From assembly GCF_001477055.1 (NCBI RefSeq), contig NZ_LDRK01000038.1, positions 1 through 47,843 on the forward strand: a stretch of 47,843 nt of DNA, read 5' to 3'. The translations under genes and the position numbers were made by a program. Shown here piece by piece: positions 36,636-45,836 of the stretch. The stretch's first letter is position 1; every line of letters starts with the position of its first letter. The notes under the pieces were generated by a model that was not told the DNA's origin, made no database searches, and saw only the letters and a program-made list of their open reading frames with translations. The stretch is from Leucobacter chromiiresistens. Its GTDB lineage: Bacteria > Actinomycetota > Actinomycetes > Actinomycetales > Microbacteriaceae.

Positions 36636-38975
36636 CTAGGCGGATTCGCCGATCACCGCGCCGAAGCGCTCCGGAAGGGTCGCGCGCGACGCAGCCCCGA
36701 GCTCGGAGAGGGGCAGCGTGAAGCGATCCTGCACCTCGATCGCGGCGTCGGCGCCGGAGCCGTCGGTCACGCCGATGCGCAGCACGGGGAAGTCGCGACC
36801 CGAGCAGAGCCCGCGGAACTTGACCTCTTCCTCGTGCGGCACGGCGACGAGCACGCGCGCCTGCGACTCCGAGAAGAGCGCCGCGGTCGCGTCGACCCCG
36901 TCGCGCGAGATGATCTCCTCGATCCACACGCGAGCCCCCACGCCGAAGCGCAGCGCGCCGTCGGTGAGCGCCTGCGCGAGGCCGCCCTCGGAGAGGTCGA
37001 CGGCGCCCGAGATGAGCCCGCCCTGCGCGCCCGCGTGGAGCAGCTCGGCGAGCGCCCGCTCGTCGGCGAGCGAGGCGATCGGGGGGCGGCCGCCGAGGTG
37101 CTCGTGCACGGTCTCGGCCCAGGCCGATCCGTCGAGCTCGTCGCGGGTGACGCCGAGCAGGTAGAGGTGCTCGCCCTCGTCCTGCCAGCCGCTCGGAACG
37201 CGCCGGGCGACGTCGTCGATGATGCCGAGCACGCCCACGACGGGCGTCGGGTGGATGGGGGTGTCACCGGTCTGGTTGTACAACGAGACGTTGCCGCCGG
37301 TGACGGGAACCTCGAGCTCGAGGCAGGCGTCGGAGAGCCCCTCCACGGCGCGCGAGAACTGCCACATGACCTCGGGGTTCTCGGGGCTGCCGAAGTTCAG
37401 GCAGTCGGTGACCGCGGTCGGCACCGCACCCGACGTGGCGACGTTGCGGTACGCCTCGGCGAGCGCGAGCTGCGAGCCGACGTACGGGTCGAGCTGGCAG
37501 TAGCGGCCGTTCGCGTCCGTCGCGATCGCGACGCCGAGGCCGCTCTCCTCATCGACGCGGATCATGCCGGCGCCGTCGGGGAACGCGAGGGCGGTGTTGC
37601 CGAGCACGTACTTGTCGTACTGGTTGGTGACCCACGACACGTCGGCCTGGTTCGGCGACGCGGCCACGGCGATCATCTGCGCGCGCAGGTCGTCGCCGCT
37701 CGCGGAGCGGGCGAGGCCCGAGGCGTTGACGCCCGATGCCTGCAGCTCGTCGATCCAGGAGGGGTACGCGACGGGGCGCTCGTAGACCGGGCCGTCGACG
37801 GCGACCGTCGAGGGGTCGACGTTCACGATCTCCTCGCCGCGCCAGTTGATGACGAGGCGGCCGGTGTCGGTGACCTCGCCGAGCACGCTCGTCTCGACGT
37901 CCCACTTCGCGGTGACGGCGAGGAACGCGTCGAGCTTGTCGGGGTGCACGACCGCCATCATGCGCTCCTGGCTCTCCGACATGAGGATCTCCTCGGCGGT
38001 GAGCGAGGGATCGCGCAGCAGCACGCTGTCGAGCTCGATGAACATGCCGCCGTCGCCGTTCGCGGCGAGCTCCGACGTGGCGCAGGAGATGCCCGCGGCC
38101 CCGAGATCCTGAATGCCCTCGACGAGTTCGTCGCGGAAGAGCTCGAGGCAGCACTCGATGAGCACCTTCTCGGCGAAGGGATCGCCCACCTGCACGGCGG
38201 GGCGCTTCGTGGGCCCGCCCTCGCTGAAGCTGTCGGAGGCGAGGATCGACGCGCCGCCGATGCCGTCGCCGCCGGTGCGGGCGCCGAAGAGCACGACCTT
38301 GTTGCCGGTGCCCGAGGCGTTGGCGAGGTGCAGATCCTCGTGGCGCAGCACTCCCACGCCGAGCGCGTTCACGAGCGGGTTCGCCTGGTACACGCCGTCG
38401 AAGACGGTCTCGCCGCCGAGGTTCGGCAGGCCGAGGCAGTTCGCGTACGACGAGATGCCCGAGACGACGCCGTGCACCACGCGCGCCGTGTCGGGATCGT
38501 CGATGGCGCCGAATCGCAGCTGATCCATCACGGCGACGGGACGGGCGCCCATCGAGATGATGTCGCGGATGATGCCGCCGACGCCGGTGGCGGCGCCCTG
38601 GAACGGCTCGATGTAGGAGGGGTGGTTGTGGCTCTCGACCTTGAAGGTCACGGCCCAGCCCTCGCCGATGTCGATGACGCCGGCGTTCTCGCCCATGCCC
38701 ACGAGCAGGCGCTCGCGCATCTTGTCGTTGACCTTCTTGCCGAATTGGCGCAGGTAGACCTTCGACGACTTGTAGGAGCAGTGCTCGGACCACATGACCG
38801 AGTACATGGCCAGCTCGCCCGAGGTGGGGCGGCGGCCGAGGATCTCGCGGATCCGCTCGTACTCGTCGGGCTTCAGCCCGAGCGCGCCGTAGGGCTGCTC
38901 CTTCTCGGGCGTCGCGATCGCATCGGCGACCGTGTCGGGGCGGGGACCGCTCTGGGTGGCGTCGATGTCTGTCAC
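36636..38975 (-). CDS. purL: Phosphoribosylformylglycinamidine synthase subunit PurL
   Basis: A 779-residue small-type PurL, which with PurQ and PurS converts FGAR to FGAM in purine synthesis. Motifs include [39 protein letters not shown] and later [10 protein letters not shown], with the two AIRS-type halves recognisable. Length is standard for the three-subunit form. GTG 38975 is the start; purQ and purS are not in the window. A TAGACT box on the minus strand (39045-39040) may be its promoter, giving a 5' UTR of about 58 nt with a 6-bp hairpin (39008-39025). Confidence 0.96.
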   Translation of the reverse strand: MTDIDATQSGPRPDTVADAIATPEKEQPYGALGLKPDEYERIREILGRRPTSGELAMYSVMWSEHCSYKSSKVYLRQFGKKVNDKMRERLLVGMGENAGVIDIGEGWAVTFKVESHNHPSYIEPFQGAATGVGGIIRDIISMGARPVAVMDQLRFGAIDDPDTARVVHGVVSGISSYANCLGLPNLGGETVFDGVYQANPLVNALGVGVLRHEDLHLANASGTGNKVVLFGARTGGDGIGGASILASDSFSEGGPTKRPAVQVGDPFAEKVLIECCLELFRDELVEGIQDLGAAGISCATSELAANGDGGMFIELDSVLLRDPSLTAEEILMSESQERMMAVVHPDKLDAFLAVTAKWDVETSVLGEVTDTGRLVINWRGEEIVNVDPSTVAVDGPVYERPVAYPSWIDELQASGVNASGLARSASGDDLRAQMIAVAASPNQADVSWVTNQYDKYVLGNTALAFPDGAGMIRVDEESGLGVAIATDANGRYCQLDPYVGSQLALAEAYRNVATSGAVPTAVTDCLNFGSPENPEVMWQFSRAVEGLSDACLELEVPVTGGNVSLYNQTGDTPIHPTPVVGVLGIIDDVARRVPSGWQDEGEHLYLLGVTRDELDGSAWAETVHEHLGGRPPIASLADERALAELLHAGAQGGLISGAVDLSEGGLAQALTDGALRFGVGARVWIEEIISRDGVDATAALFSESQARVLVAVPHEEEVKFRGLCSGRDFPVLRIGVTDGSGADAAIEVQDRFTLPLSELGAASRATLPERFGAVIGESA

Positions 38976-39162
38976 GCTCGATGTGCTCCGTGGCTCGGGG
39001 GCGATTTCGGCGCACGGGAGCGCCGAACGTACGGGCTTCAGTCTACGCGGTCGCGTGGCGCGCCCGGTGCCGGTGCGCTCCGACCGCGGCGGCTTTCCCA
39101 GGGGTCTGCGCGCTGACGGTCTAGGCTGGTGATCGTCAACAGATCAGGGGAGACTGAACGCC
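38976..39162. promoter_or_regulatory. Divergent promoter region, purL / membrane protein gene
   Basis: It contains a minus-strand TAGACT (39040-39045) for purL, and a plus-strand TAGGCT (39121-39126) plus GGGGAGA before ATG 39163. No -35 boxes are convincing. Confidence 0.4.
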
Positions 39163-40251
39163 ATGAGCGATCCGAACACTCACGCATCAGACCAGACGCC
39201 CGCGCCGCGGCAGAGCGAGCAGGCCTCGGCCCCGTCGTACTCGCCGGACGGCGCGCGCCAGACGCCGCAGCAGGGCCAGCAGCGGCCCGCTCGGCAGGCC
39301 GATCGGGCGGGTGCCCCGCAGCGCAAGCTCTCGACCTTCCTGAAGGTCAGCATCATCCTGCTCGCCGGGCTCACCGTGGCCTCCATCTCCCTGCTCTTCA
39401 TCGGCGACTTCCAGGGCAAGTTCGAGCGCGTGTTCTCGACGTTCGCGCTGTTCGCCGTCTTCGTGATCTTCACGGCGCTCGATACGCGACGCGAGCAGAA
39501 GTCGGACTGGTACGCGCCGGTCGCGCTCATCGCCAACGCCTACATTCTGGGCCTCCTGATGATCGTCATCTGGATGACTCCCTACAGCCCGTACTCGCTG
39601 CTCTGGGAGATCTTCTGGAAGTCGCTGTTCGTGATCGTCGTGACGCGCCTCGTGATCCTCTGCGCGCAGCTCCTGCTGCGGGTCGGCGCGCAGCACTCCG
39701 AGACCGTCACGCGCTTCGCGTTCGTGACGAGCGTGCTGGCGGTGCTCTCGGGCATCCTGTTCACCGCGCCCGTCGGCATCGACGCCTTCGAGCTGAACGT
39801 GCCCGACATGTACTGGAAGATCGCCACCGCGATTCTGATCCTGACGGCACTGGGCCTCTCGATCACGCTCCTGCTCCGCTGGTTCTTCGGCGCAGACGAG
39901 CGGGAGGCCGCCCGCGCCGCCCGCGGCGCGCGCCAGGTCGGCCCCGCTCCGTACGTCGCGCAGCAGTCGCGCGGTCGCGCCGAGCAGCACCCGCAGGCGC
40001 TCGCGCAGCACCCCGCGCCCGCGCAGCAGCAGCCCGCGCCCGCGCCCGCGCCGCAGCCCGCGCCCGCGCAGCAGCAGCAGCAGCCCGCGCCCGCGCCGCG
40101 GCAGGGGCTGCCCCCGCAGGGTCAGGCGGGCGGGGCCTCAGGTCTGCTGCCCTGGCCGACCTTCGCCGACGGCCGCCCGATTCCGGCGGGCCCCGATGGG
40201 CAGCCCGATTTCTCGGTGCCCGGCGCCCCGCGTCCGCCGCATCTGCAGTAG
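39163..40251 (+). CDS. Six-helix membrane protein with disordered Pro/Gln/Ala tails, unknown function
   Basis: A 362-residue protein I do not recognise. Residues 1-52 are Gln/Pro/Ala-rich and polar; about 57-245 hold six predicted membrane helices; the last 115 residues are a Pro/Ala/Gln tail with CAGCAG- and CCCGCG-type repeats ending in a WPTFADGRPIPAGPDGQPDF segment. Both tails are probably cytosolic, given the even number of helices and the Arg-rich (REAARAARGARQ) flank. GGGGAGA supports the start. It follows divergent purL and ends at its own terminator, so it is monocistronic. A scaffold or sensor role would be guesswork. Confidence 0.85.
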   Translation: MSDPNTHASDQTPAPRQSEQASAPSYSPDGARQTPQQGQQRPARQADRAGAPQRKLSTFLKVSIILLAGLTVASISLLFIGDFQGKFERVFSTFALFAVFVIFTALDTRREQKSDWYAPVALIANAYILGLLMIVIWMTPYSPYSLLWEIFWKSLFVIVVTRLVILCAQLLLRVGAQHSETVTRFAFVTSVLAVLSGILFTAPVGIDAFELNVPDMYWKIATAILILTALGLSITLLLRWFFGADEREAARAARGARQVGPAPYVAQQSRGRAEQHPQALAQHPAPAQQQPAPAPAPQPAPAQQQQQPAPAPRQGLPPQGQAGGASGLLPWPTFADGRPIPAGPDGQPDFSVPGAPRPPHLQ

Positions 40252-40287
40252 CCGATCGCAATCGCACGATCGCAGTCGCACGATCCA

Positions 40288-40330
40288 CGCGCATCTCCCG
40301 GGTCCGCTGTTCGGATCCGGGAGATGCGCG
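40288..40330 (+). terminator. Hairpin terminator after the membrane protein gene
   Basis: A 19-bp stem with one G-U pair (40288-40306 with 40312-40330) and loop CTGTT. Confidence 0.75.
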
Positions 40331-40423
40331 CGTATGGAGTGCGTAAACGACCGCTTCGACTACTGCATTTCGCGCTTCGGCATGCGCAAAATCGCTCGGG
40401 CGCTACTGAACGAGCCTCGATTC

Positions 40424-40460
40424 TTGAACATCAGATGAAAGGATGGCTAGGCTAACTCGG
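40424..40460 (+). promoter_or_regulatory. Promoter and possible IdeR half-site of the second siderophore operon
   Basis: TTGAAC (40424-40429) and TAGGCT (40448-40453) are 18 nt apart. The -10 is embedded in TAGGCTAAC (40448-40456), identical to nine consecutive bases of the IdeR consensus; over 19 positions (40442-40460) about 11 match. An IdeR-type repressor could block the promoter directly. Confidence 0.5.
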
Positions 40461-40532
40461 GGCAGTCGGCATACGCCGCGGCCCTGCGCCACGCTGACCT
40501 GCGCGGCGCAGATCGATGAGACCCGAGACGAA

Positions 40533-41537
40533 ATGAGCAGCCACGTGTCCACCCTGAAGCTCCGCAGTGCAGCCCTCACGGCCCTCGCTGCGACCGCCGC
40601 ATTCGCGCTCTCCGCGTGCGCCCCCGCCGCGGAGGCGGAATCCGAGCCGGCCGCGTCCGGCGCGACCGCCGTGACCATCACCGACAATCACGGCGAGGTC
40701 GAGGTGCCGGTGAACCCCGAGCGCGTCGTCGCACTCGACAACCACGTGTTCGAGACCCTCGACGAGTGGGACGTGCCGCTCGTCGCCGCCCCGAAGGGCA
40801 TCATGGGCACGGCGTGGCCCGACTACACCGACGACCCCGAGATCGCGGACGTCGGCACGCACCGCGAGCCGAACCTCGAGGCGATCGTCGCGGCGCAGCC
40901 AGACCTCATCATCGGCGGCTACCGGTTCTCCGAGTCGTACGACACCATCGTCGAGCAGAACCCCGACGCGACCGTCATCGAGATCGACCCGCGCGACGGC
41001 GAGGATCCGATGGACGAGCTCAAGCGCGAGACCGAGATCCTCGGGCAGATCTTCGACCGGGAGGACGAGGCGGCGGAGCTCGTCTCCGAGCTCGACCAGT
41101 CCATCGCCGACGCGAAGCAGGCGTACAACGGATCGGATTCCGTCATCGGCCTGATCACCTCCGGCGGCAAGATCGAGTTCGCCGCCCCGGTGACCGGCCG
41201 CAGCGTGGGTCCCGTGTTCTCGGCACTCGACCTTCGGCCCGCGATCGAGCAGGAGGCCGAAGACACGTCGCACGGCGACGACATCAGCGTCGAGGCGATC
41301 GCCGAGGCGAATCCCGACTGGATCGTCGTGCTGGATCGCGACGCGTCGTTCGCGGAGCCCGAGCCGGGCGCCGTGCCCGCAGACGAGCTGATCGCCGGCT
41401 CCGAGGCGCTCCAGGGCGTGACGGCGGTCGCGAAGGATCAGGTCGTCTACCTCGACTCCGACTTCTACCTCACCGAGGACATCCAGGCCTACACCGAGCT
41501 GTACGAGCAGATCCAGGAGGCGTTCGCGGGCGCATGA
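40533..41537 (+). CDS. Iron-siderophore substrate-binding lipoprotein, CeuE/YclQ-like
   Basis: A 334-residue lipoprotein with lipobox LSAC (C29) and a class III binding fold: VEVPVNPERVVALDNHVFETLDEWDVPLVAAPKG, LEAIVAAQPDLIIGGYRFSESYD, and a helix backbone segment LKRETEILGQIFDREDEAAELVSEL. Similarity in layout to CeuE/FatB/YclQ binding proteins, and its association with CeuB/CeuC-type permeases, suggests catecholate or related ferric siderophores. ATG 40533 has only a weak GAGACG before it; ATG 40443 would disrupt the signal peptide. It overlaps the next gene by 4 nt. Confidence 0.9.
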   Translation: MSSHVSTLKLRSAALTALAATAAFALSACAPAAEAESEPAASGATAVTITDNHGEVEVPVNPERVVALDNHVFETLDEWDVPLVAAPKGIMGTAWPDYTDDPEIADVGTHREPNLEAIVAAQPDLIIGGYRFSESYDTIVEQNPDATVIEIDPRDGEDPMDELKRETEILGQIFDREDEAAELVSELDQSIADAKQAYNGSDSVIGLITSGGKIEFAAPVTGRSVGPVFSALDLRPAIEQEAEDTSHGDDISVEAIAEANPDWIVVLDRDASFAEPEPGAVPADELIAGSEALQGVTAVAKDQVVYLDSDFYLTEDIQAYTELYEQIQEAFAGA

Positions 41538-42556
41538 GCGCGACGCAGCAAACCGCTCCGGCGGTTCCGGGCGGGGCCCGCACCCACGGTGCCGGCCCCG
41601 CCCGTCGTTCCCGCTGGAGGGGGTCGATCACGCTGATCGTCGCGATCGTGCTGGTCGCCGCGCTGCTCGTCGCCTCGCTACTCGTCGGCGCGTACGACAT
41701 CGCGGGCGGGGAGCGCGGCGGCGAGATGTTCTGGATCACGCGGGTGCCGCGCACGCTCGCCCTCGTACTGGCGGGCGCCGCCCTGGCGACGAGCGGGCTC
41801 GTGATGCAGATGCTCACGCAGAACCGTTTCGTCGACGCGACGACCTCCGGTACGACGGAGTGGGCGGCGCTCGGGCTGCTCCTCACCGTGCTGGTCGCGC
41901 CCCAGGTGGGTCTCGTCGGGCGCATGGTGATCGCCAGCCTCTCGGCCTTCGTCGGCACGCTCGTGTTCATGGCGATCCTGCGCCGCATCGTCATCCGCAC
42001 GACGCTCGTGGTGCCGCTCATCGGGATCATGCTGGGCGCCGTCGTGAGCGCGCTCACCACCTTCCTCGCCGCGCAGTTCAACCTGCTGCAGATGATCGGC
42101 ACCTGGTTCATGGGCAGCTTCACCTCGGTGGTGCGCGGCCGCTACGAGGTGCTGTGGGTCGTCGGCATCGTCACCCTGCTGGTCTTCGTGCTCGCCGACC
42201 GCCTCACCGTGGCGGGTCTCGGCGAGGAGATCGCGACGAGCGTCGGCGTGCGGTACGAGCTCGTGCTCGTCGCTGGCACGGCGCTCGTCGCGGTCGCCGC
42301 CGGGGTCACGACGGTGGTGGTCGGGTTCCTGCCGTTCCTCGGGCTGGTCGTGCCGAACGTCGTCGCGATGATCCGCGGCGATCACGTGCGCAGCAATCTG
42401 CCCTGGGTGTGCCTCGGCGGGATCGCGCTCGTCACGGCGTGCGACCTGATCGGCCGCACGGTGCGCATGCCCTTCGAGGTGCCCGTGTCGATGGTGCTGG
42501 GCATCGTCGGGTCGGTCGCCTTCATCACGATCCTTTTGCGGCGGCGCAGTGCGTAG
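41534..42556 (+). CDS. Iron-siderophore ABC permease, CeuB/YclN-like
   Basis: A 340-residue FecCD-family permease. After a basic tail it shows ITRVPRTLALVLAGAALATSGLVMQMLTQNRFVDATTSGTTEWAALG, the extended variant typical of CeuB/FatD/YclN permeases, and a C-terminal GFLPFLGLVVPNVVAMIRGDHVRSNLPWV coupling loop. The start ATG overlaps the binding-protein stop (ATGA). Confidence 0.92.
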   Translation: MSATQQTAPAVPGGARTHGAGPARRSRWRGSITLIVAIVLVAALLVASLLVGAYDIAGGERGGEMFWITRVPRTLALVLAGAALATSGLVMQMLTQNRFVDATTSGTTEWAALGLLLTVLVAPQVGLVGRMVIASLSAFVGTLVFMAILRRIVIRTTLVVPLIGIMLGAVVSALTTFLAAQFNLLQMIGTWFMGSFTSVVRGRYEVLWVVGIVTLLVFVLADRLTVAGLGEEIATSVGVRYELVLVAGTALVAVAAGVTTVVVGFLPFLGLVVPNVVAMIRGDHVRSNLPWVCLGGIALVTACDLIGRTVRMPFEVPVSMVLGIVGSVAFITILLRRRSA

Positions 42557-43613
42557 CGCCGAGCAGCGGCAGGATCCGGCGGGGGAGCCGAGTGCGCGCC
42601 CCGAGCCGCCCGAGACCAGGGTGCGCGATGGTCTGCGCTCCCCGCTCGCGTGGTGCGGCGAGCATCGGGCGCTCCTCGTCGTGGGGTGCGCGGCGGTCGT
42701 GCTCGCCATCGCGATCCTCGTGTACGGCAACCCCGCCGAGCCGGGTTCCGACGGGTTCTGGATCATCGTGCGGTCGCGGCTCGCCTCGCTCGGAACGATC
42801 GTGCTCGTGTCGGTGTGCCAGGCCGTCGCGACCGTGCTCTTCCACACGGCGACCGCCAACCGGATCCTCACCCCCTCGATTCTCGGGTTCGACGCGCTGT
42901 ACGTGCTCTCGCAGACGGCGCTCGTCTTCGTCTTCGGCATGGCCGCGGTCGGTATGGAGGGGATCCCGAAGATCGTCGCGCAGAGCCTCCTCATGATCTC
43001 GTTCGCGACCCTGCTCTACGGGTGGCTGTTCTCGGGGAAGCGCGCGAACCTGCACCTGCTGCTGCTCGTCGGGGTAGTGCTCGGCATCGGCTTCGGCTCG
43101 CTGTCGACGTTCATGCAGCGACTGCTCACCCCCAGCGAGTTCGACGTGCTGAGCGCCCGCCTGTTCGGCAGCATCGGCAGGGGCAACCCCGACTACCTGC
43201 CGATCGCGGGCGCGATCGTCGCGATCGTGCTGGTCGTCGTGTGGCGCCGGCGGCACGTGCTCGACGTCATCGCACTCGGCCGCGACGTGGCCACCGGGCT
43301 CGGCGTCGCATACCGCCGCGAGGTCGTGCTGATCCTCGTGACCGTGGCGGTGCTCATCTCGGTGTCGGCGACGATGGTCGGCCCGATGACGTTCTTCGGC
43401 TTCCTCGTCGCCACGATCGCCTACCAGTTCACCCGCGAGGATCGCCACTCCGACACCCTCCCGCTCGCCATCGGCGTCGCGCTGGTGACGCTGCTCGGTG
43501 CGACGTTCGTGCTGAAGCACGTGTTCGCCGCCGCGGGGCTCGTGACCGTGATCATCGAATTCGCGGGGGGCCTCCTGTTCCTCGTCATCCTGTTGAGAAA
43601 GGGGCTCCGATGA
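42549..43613 (+). CDS. Iron-siderophore ABC permease, CeuC/YclO-like
   Basis: A 354-residue FecCD-family permease, partner of the previous one. It has HTATANRILTPSILGFDALYVLSQTAL, FGSIGRGNPDYLPI and a C-terminal VGPMTFFGFLVATIAYQFTREDRHSDTLPLAI segment. GTG 42549 overlaps the upstream gene by 8 nt. The N-terminus contains a basic, Pro/Glu-rich tail before the first helix. Confidence 0.92.
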   Translation: MRSAEQRQDPAGEPSARPEPPETRVRDGLRSPLAWCGEHRALLVVGCAAVVLAIAILVYGNPAEPGSDGFWIIVRSRLASLGTIVLVSVCQAVATVLFHTATANRILTPSILGFDALYVLSQTALVFVFGMAAVGMEGIPKIVAQSLLMISFATLLYGWLFSGKRANLHLLLLVGVVLGIGFGSLSTFMQRLLTPSEFDVLSARLFGSIGRGNPDYLPIAGAIVAIVLVVVWRRRHVLDVIALGRDVATGLGVAYRREVVLILVTVAVLISVSATMVGPMTFFGFLVATIAYQFTREDRHSDTLPLAIGVALVTLLGATFVLKHVFAAAGLVTVIIEFAGGLLFLVILLRKGLR

Positions 43614-43662
43614 TGAGCCGTTGCCGCCTCCGTCCCGTCCGCGCGATCCACGGGGGTCGCTC

Positions 43663-44424
43663 GTGATCGCACTCACCGGAGTCGAGAAGCACTACGCCGG
43701 TCGGCGGGTACTCGGCCCGATCGACCTCGCGATCGAGCGCGGCGGCGTCACGGCACTCATCGGGCCGAACGGGGCGGGCAAATCGACCATGCTCACCATC
43801 ATCGGGCGGCTGCTCGACGCCGACTCGGGGCGGGTCGTGATCGGCGACCTCGACGTGCGCGCCGCGAAACCCCGGGACCTCGCGCGGGCGGTGTCGATCC
43901 TGCGGCAGGAGAATCACTTCATGTCGCGCCTCACGGTGCGGCAGCTCGTCACGTTCGGGCGCTTCCCGCATTCGGCGGGCCGCATCACCGCGGCCGACGC
44001 GGCGGCGATCGACTCGGCCATCGCGTTCCTCGACCTCACCGCGATGGAGCACCGCTTCATCGACGAGCTCTCGGGCGGGCAGCGGCAGCGGGCGTTCGTG
44101 GCGATGGTGCTCGCGCAGGACACCGACTACGTGCTGCTCGACGAACCGCTGACGGGGCTCGACATGCGGCACGCGGTCTCGATGATGGGGCAGGTGCGGG
44201 CGGCCGCCGATGCGCTCGGGAAGACCGTCGTGCTCGTCATCCACGACGTGAACTTCGCGGCGGCCTACGCCGACCGCATCGTGGCGCTCGCCGATGGGCG
44301 CGTGGTGGCGTCGGGCACGCCCGACGAGATCTTCACCCCCGAGGTGCTGCAGCGCGTCTTCGATACGCCGGTCGAGGTCGTCGAGCACGGCGGCTCCCGC
44401 GTGGCGGTCTACTACCGGCCGTAG
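43663..44424 (+). CDS. Iron-siderophore ABC ATPase, CeuD/YclP-like
   Basis: A 253-residue ATPase with Walker A GPNGAGKST, LRQENHFMSRLTVRQLVTFGRFPHS (Q-loop region typical of YclP/FatE-type proteins), signature LSGGQRQRAF, Walker B YVLLDEPLTGLD, and switch His in VIHDVNFAAAYADRI. GTG 43663 with GGGGGT upstream is the likely start, 49 nt after the permease. It ends the operon; hemA converges 23 nt further on. Confidence 0.93.
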   Translation: MIALTGVEKHYAGRRVLGPIDLAIERGGVTALIGPNGAGKSTMLTIIGRLLDADSGRVVIGDLDVRAAKPRDLARAVSILRQENHFMSRLTVRQLVTFGRFPHSAGRITAADAAAIDSAIAFLDLTAMEHRFIDELSGGQRQRAFVAMVLAQDTDYVLLDEPLTGLDMRHAVSMMGQVRAAADALGKTVVLVIHDVNFAAAYADRIVALADGRVVASGTPDEIFTPEVLQRVFDTPVEVVEHGGSRVAVYYRP

Positions 44425-44447
44425 TGGGCCCGCGGCCCCGGGTCCGG

Positions 44448-45722
44448 TCAGCCGCGGTCGGCCGACTCCAACCCGAACAGGGCGGAGAGCGCGTCGGAGG
44501 CCTCGGAGGCCCGGCCCTCGCGCCCGAGCGAGCGGATGCGCGTGGTGGGCGCGTGCAGCAGGCGGCCGGTGAGTCGGCGCAGCGCGGCTTCCACGTCGGC
44601 GGAGGTGGCGTCGTCGGCGTCGTCGCCGCGTCGGGCGCGGCAGAGCTCCTCCTCGAGGATCGCGTTGACGTGCCCGCGCAGCGCGAGCAGCACCGGCAGC
44701 GTGTCGCGCTCGGCCTGCGAGGCGCCGAACTCGACCGCGGCGTCGTGCACGATCTCGAGCGCCTCGTGCTCGGTGCCGAGTTCGGTGATGGGGGCGTGCT
44801 TCGCGATGGTCTCGAGATCGAGCAGTTCGATGCCGTCGATGCGCGCGACGGCCGGGTCGATGTTGCGGGGCATGCCGAGGTCGATCAGCAGCCGCGAGGA
44901 GCGCGAGGCTTCGGGCTCGGCGCCGCCGCGATCCGCCGCTGCATCGTCCGCCTGCGCGAAGTCCGCCTCCGAGAGCAGGGGCTCCTCGGTGCGGCTGCAG
45001 GCGATGATGACGTCGGCGGCGTCGAGCGCTCGGCGCAGCTCGCCAGGGTCGACGGCGGTGAGTTCGTGGCGCTCGGCGTAGTCGGCGGCCCGGCCCGAGG
45101 GGGAGTGGACGCTGATGCGCTCGGCCCCGCGGGAGCGCAGCGCGGCGATGGTCGCGCCGGCGTAGGCGCCCGTGCCGATGAGGAGGATGCGCGCATCCTC
45201 CCAACTGGGCACGCGGATCTCGGCGAGGCGCAGCGCGAGCCGCACGAGCGAGCGCCCCTGCGAGTGGATCTCCGTGCGGTGCTTCACCGTGCGCGAGGTG
45301 CGCGTCGCGGTCTGGAACAGGCGCTCGAGGTGATGGGTCACCGTTCCGCGCTCGCGCGCCTCGACGTGGGCGCGGCGCACCTGCCCGGCGATCTCCTCCT
45401 CGCCGACCACGGCCGACTTGAGGCCGGAGGCGACGGCGAAGAGGTGCTCGGCGGCGCGGTGGTCCACCTCGACGTCGGCGGCCATCGAGAGCGACGACGC
45501 CGGCACACCCGCCGTGCGGGAGATCTGCTCGACGAGCTCAGCGCTGGTGTCGCGCGGCGCCTGCGCGTAGACCTCAAAGCGGTTGCACGTCGACAGCACG
45601 ACGACGCCCTCGGTATCGGGCGCGGCGGTCAGTGCCTCGGTGATCTCCCGGGTACGCCCGGTAAGGCGCTCCAGCAGAGGGAAGGAGCACCCGCGGTGAT
45701 CGAAGGAGAGGCACAGCAGCAT
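44448..45722 (-). CDS. hemA: Glutamyl-tRNA reductase
   Basis: A 424-residue enzyme that makes glutamate-1-semialdehyde, the first committed step of C5-pathway tetrapyrrole synthesis. The N-terminal catalytic domain starts LLCLSFDHR and has the nucleophilic C46 in LSTCNRFEVY; SGLKSAVVGEEEIAGQVRRAH and the NADPH-binding ILLIGTGAYAGATIAALRSRG follow. The C-terminal dimerisation helix is present. An acidic insertion (LLSEADFAQADDAAADRGGAEPEAS) occurs in the NADPH domain. Start ATG 45722; a TATCGA box lies 6 nt upstream, so the mRNA may be leaderless. It is divergent from hemE. Confidence 0.94.
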   Translation of the reverse strand: MLLCLSFDHRGCSFPLLERLTGRTREITEALTAAPDTEGVVVLSTCNRFEVYAQAPRDTSAELVEQISRTAGVPASSLSMAADVEVDHRAAEHLFAVASGLKSAVVGEEEIAGQVRRAHVEARERGTVTHHLERLFQTATRTSRTVKHRTEIHSQGRSLVRLALRLAEIRVPSWEDARILLIGTGAYAGATIAALRSRGAERISVHSPSGRAADYAERHELTAVDPGELRRALDAADVIIACSRTEEPLLSEADFAQADDAAADRGGAEPEASRSSRLLIDLGMPRNIDPAVARIDGIELLDLETIAKHAPITELGTEHEALEIVHDAAVEFGASQAERDTLPVLLALRGHVNAILEEELCRARRGDDADDATSADVEAALRRLTGRLLHAPTTRIRSLGREGRASEASDALSALFGLESADRG

Positions 45723-45790
45723 AGATTATCGATACGTTTTCTGATCAGGGATTCGTGGATGTTTCGCGCGGCGTTTCGCTCGAACCTGAG

Positions 45791-45828
45791 CACATCAGAT
45801 GTGACACATCAGATCTATAAGCTAGCAT
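45791..45828 (+). promoter_or_regulatory. hemE promoter overlapping a repeated CACATCAGAT operator-like element
   Basis: GTGACA (45801-45806) and TAGCAT (45823-45828) with 16-nt spacing form the best promoter, ending 8 nt before ATG 45837, so the transcript has almost no leader. CACATCAGAT occurs at 45791-45800 and 45805-45814, and CACATC-A-GATGTG and GATGTG-A-CACATC form interlocked palindromes across the -35 box, as expected for a regulator site. Confidence 0.6.
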
Positions 45829-45836
45829 CTCGACCG

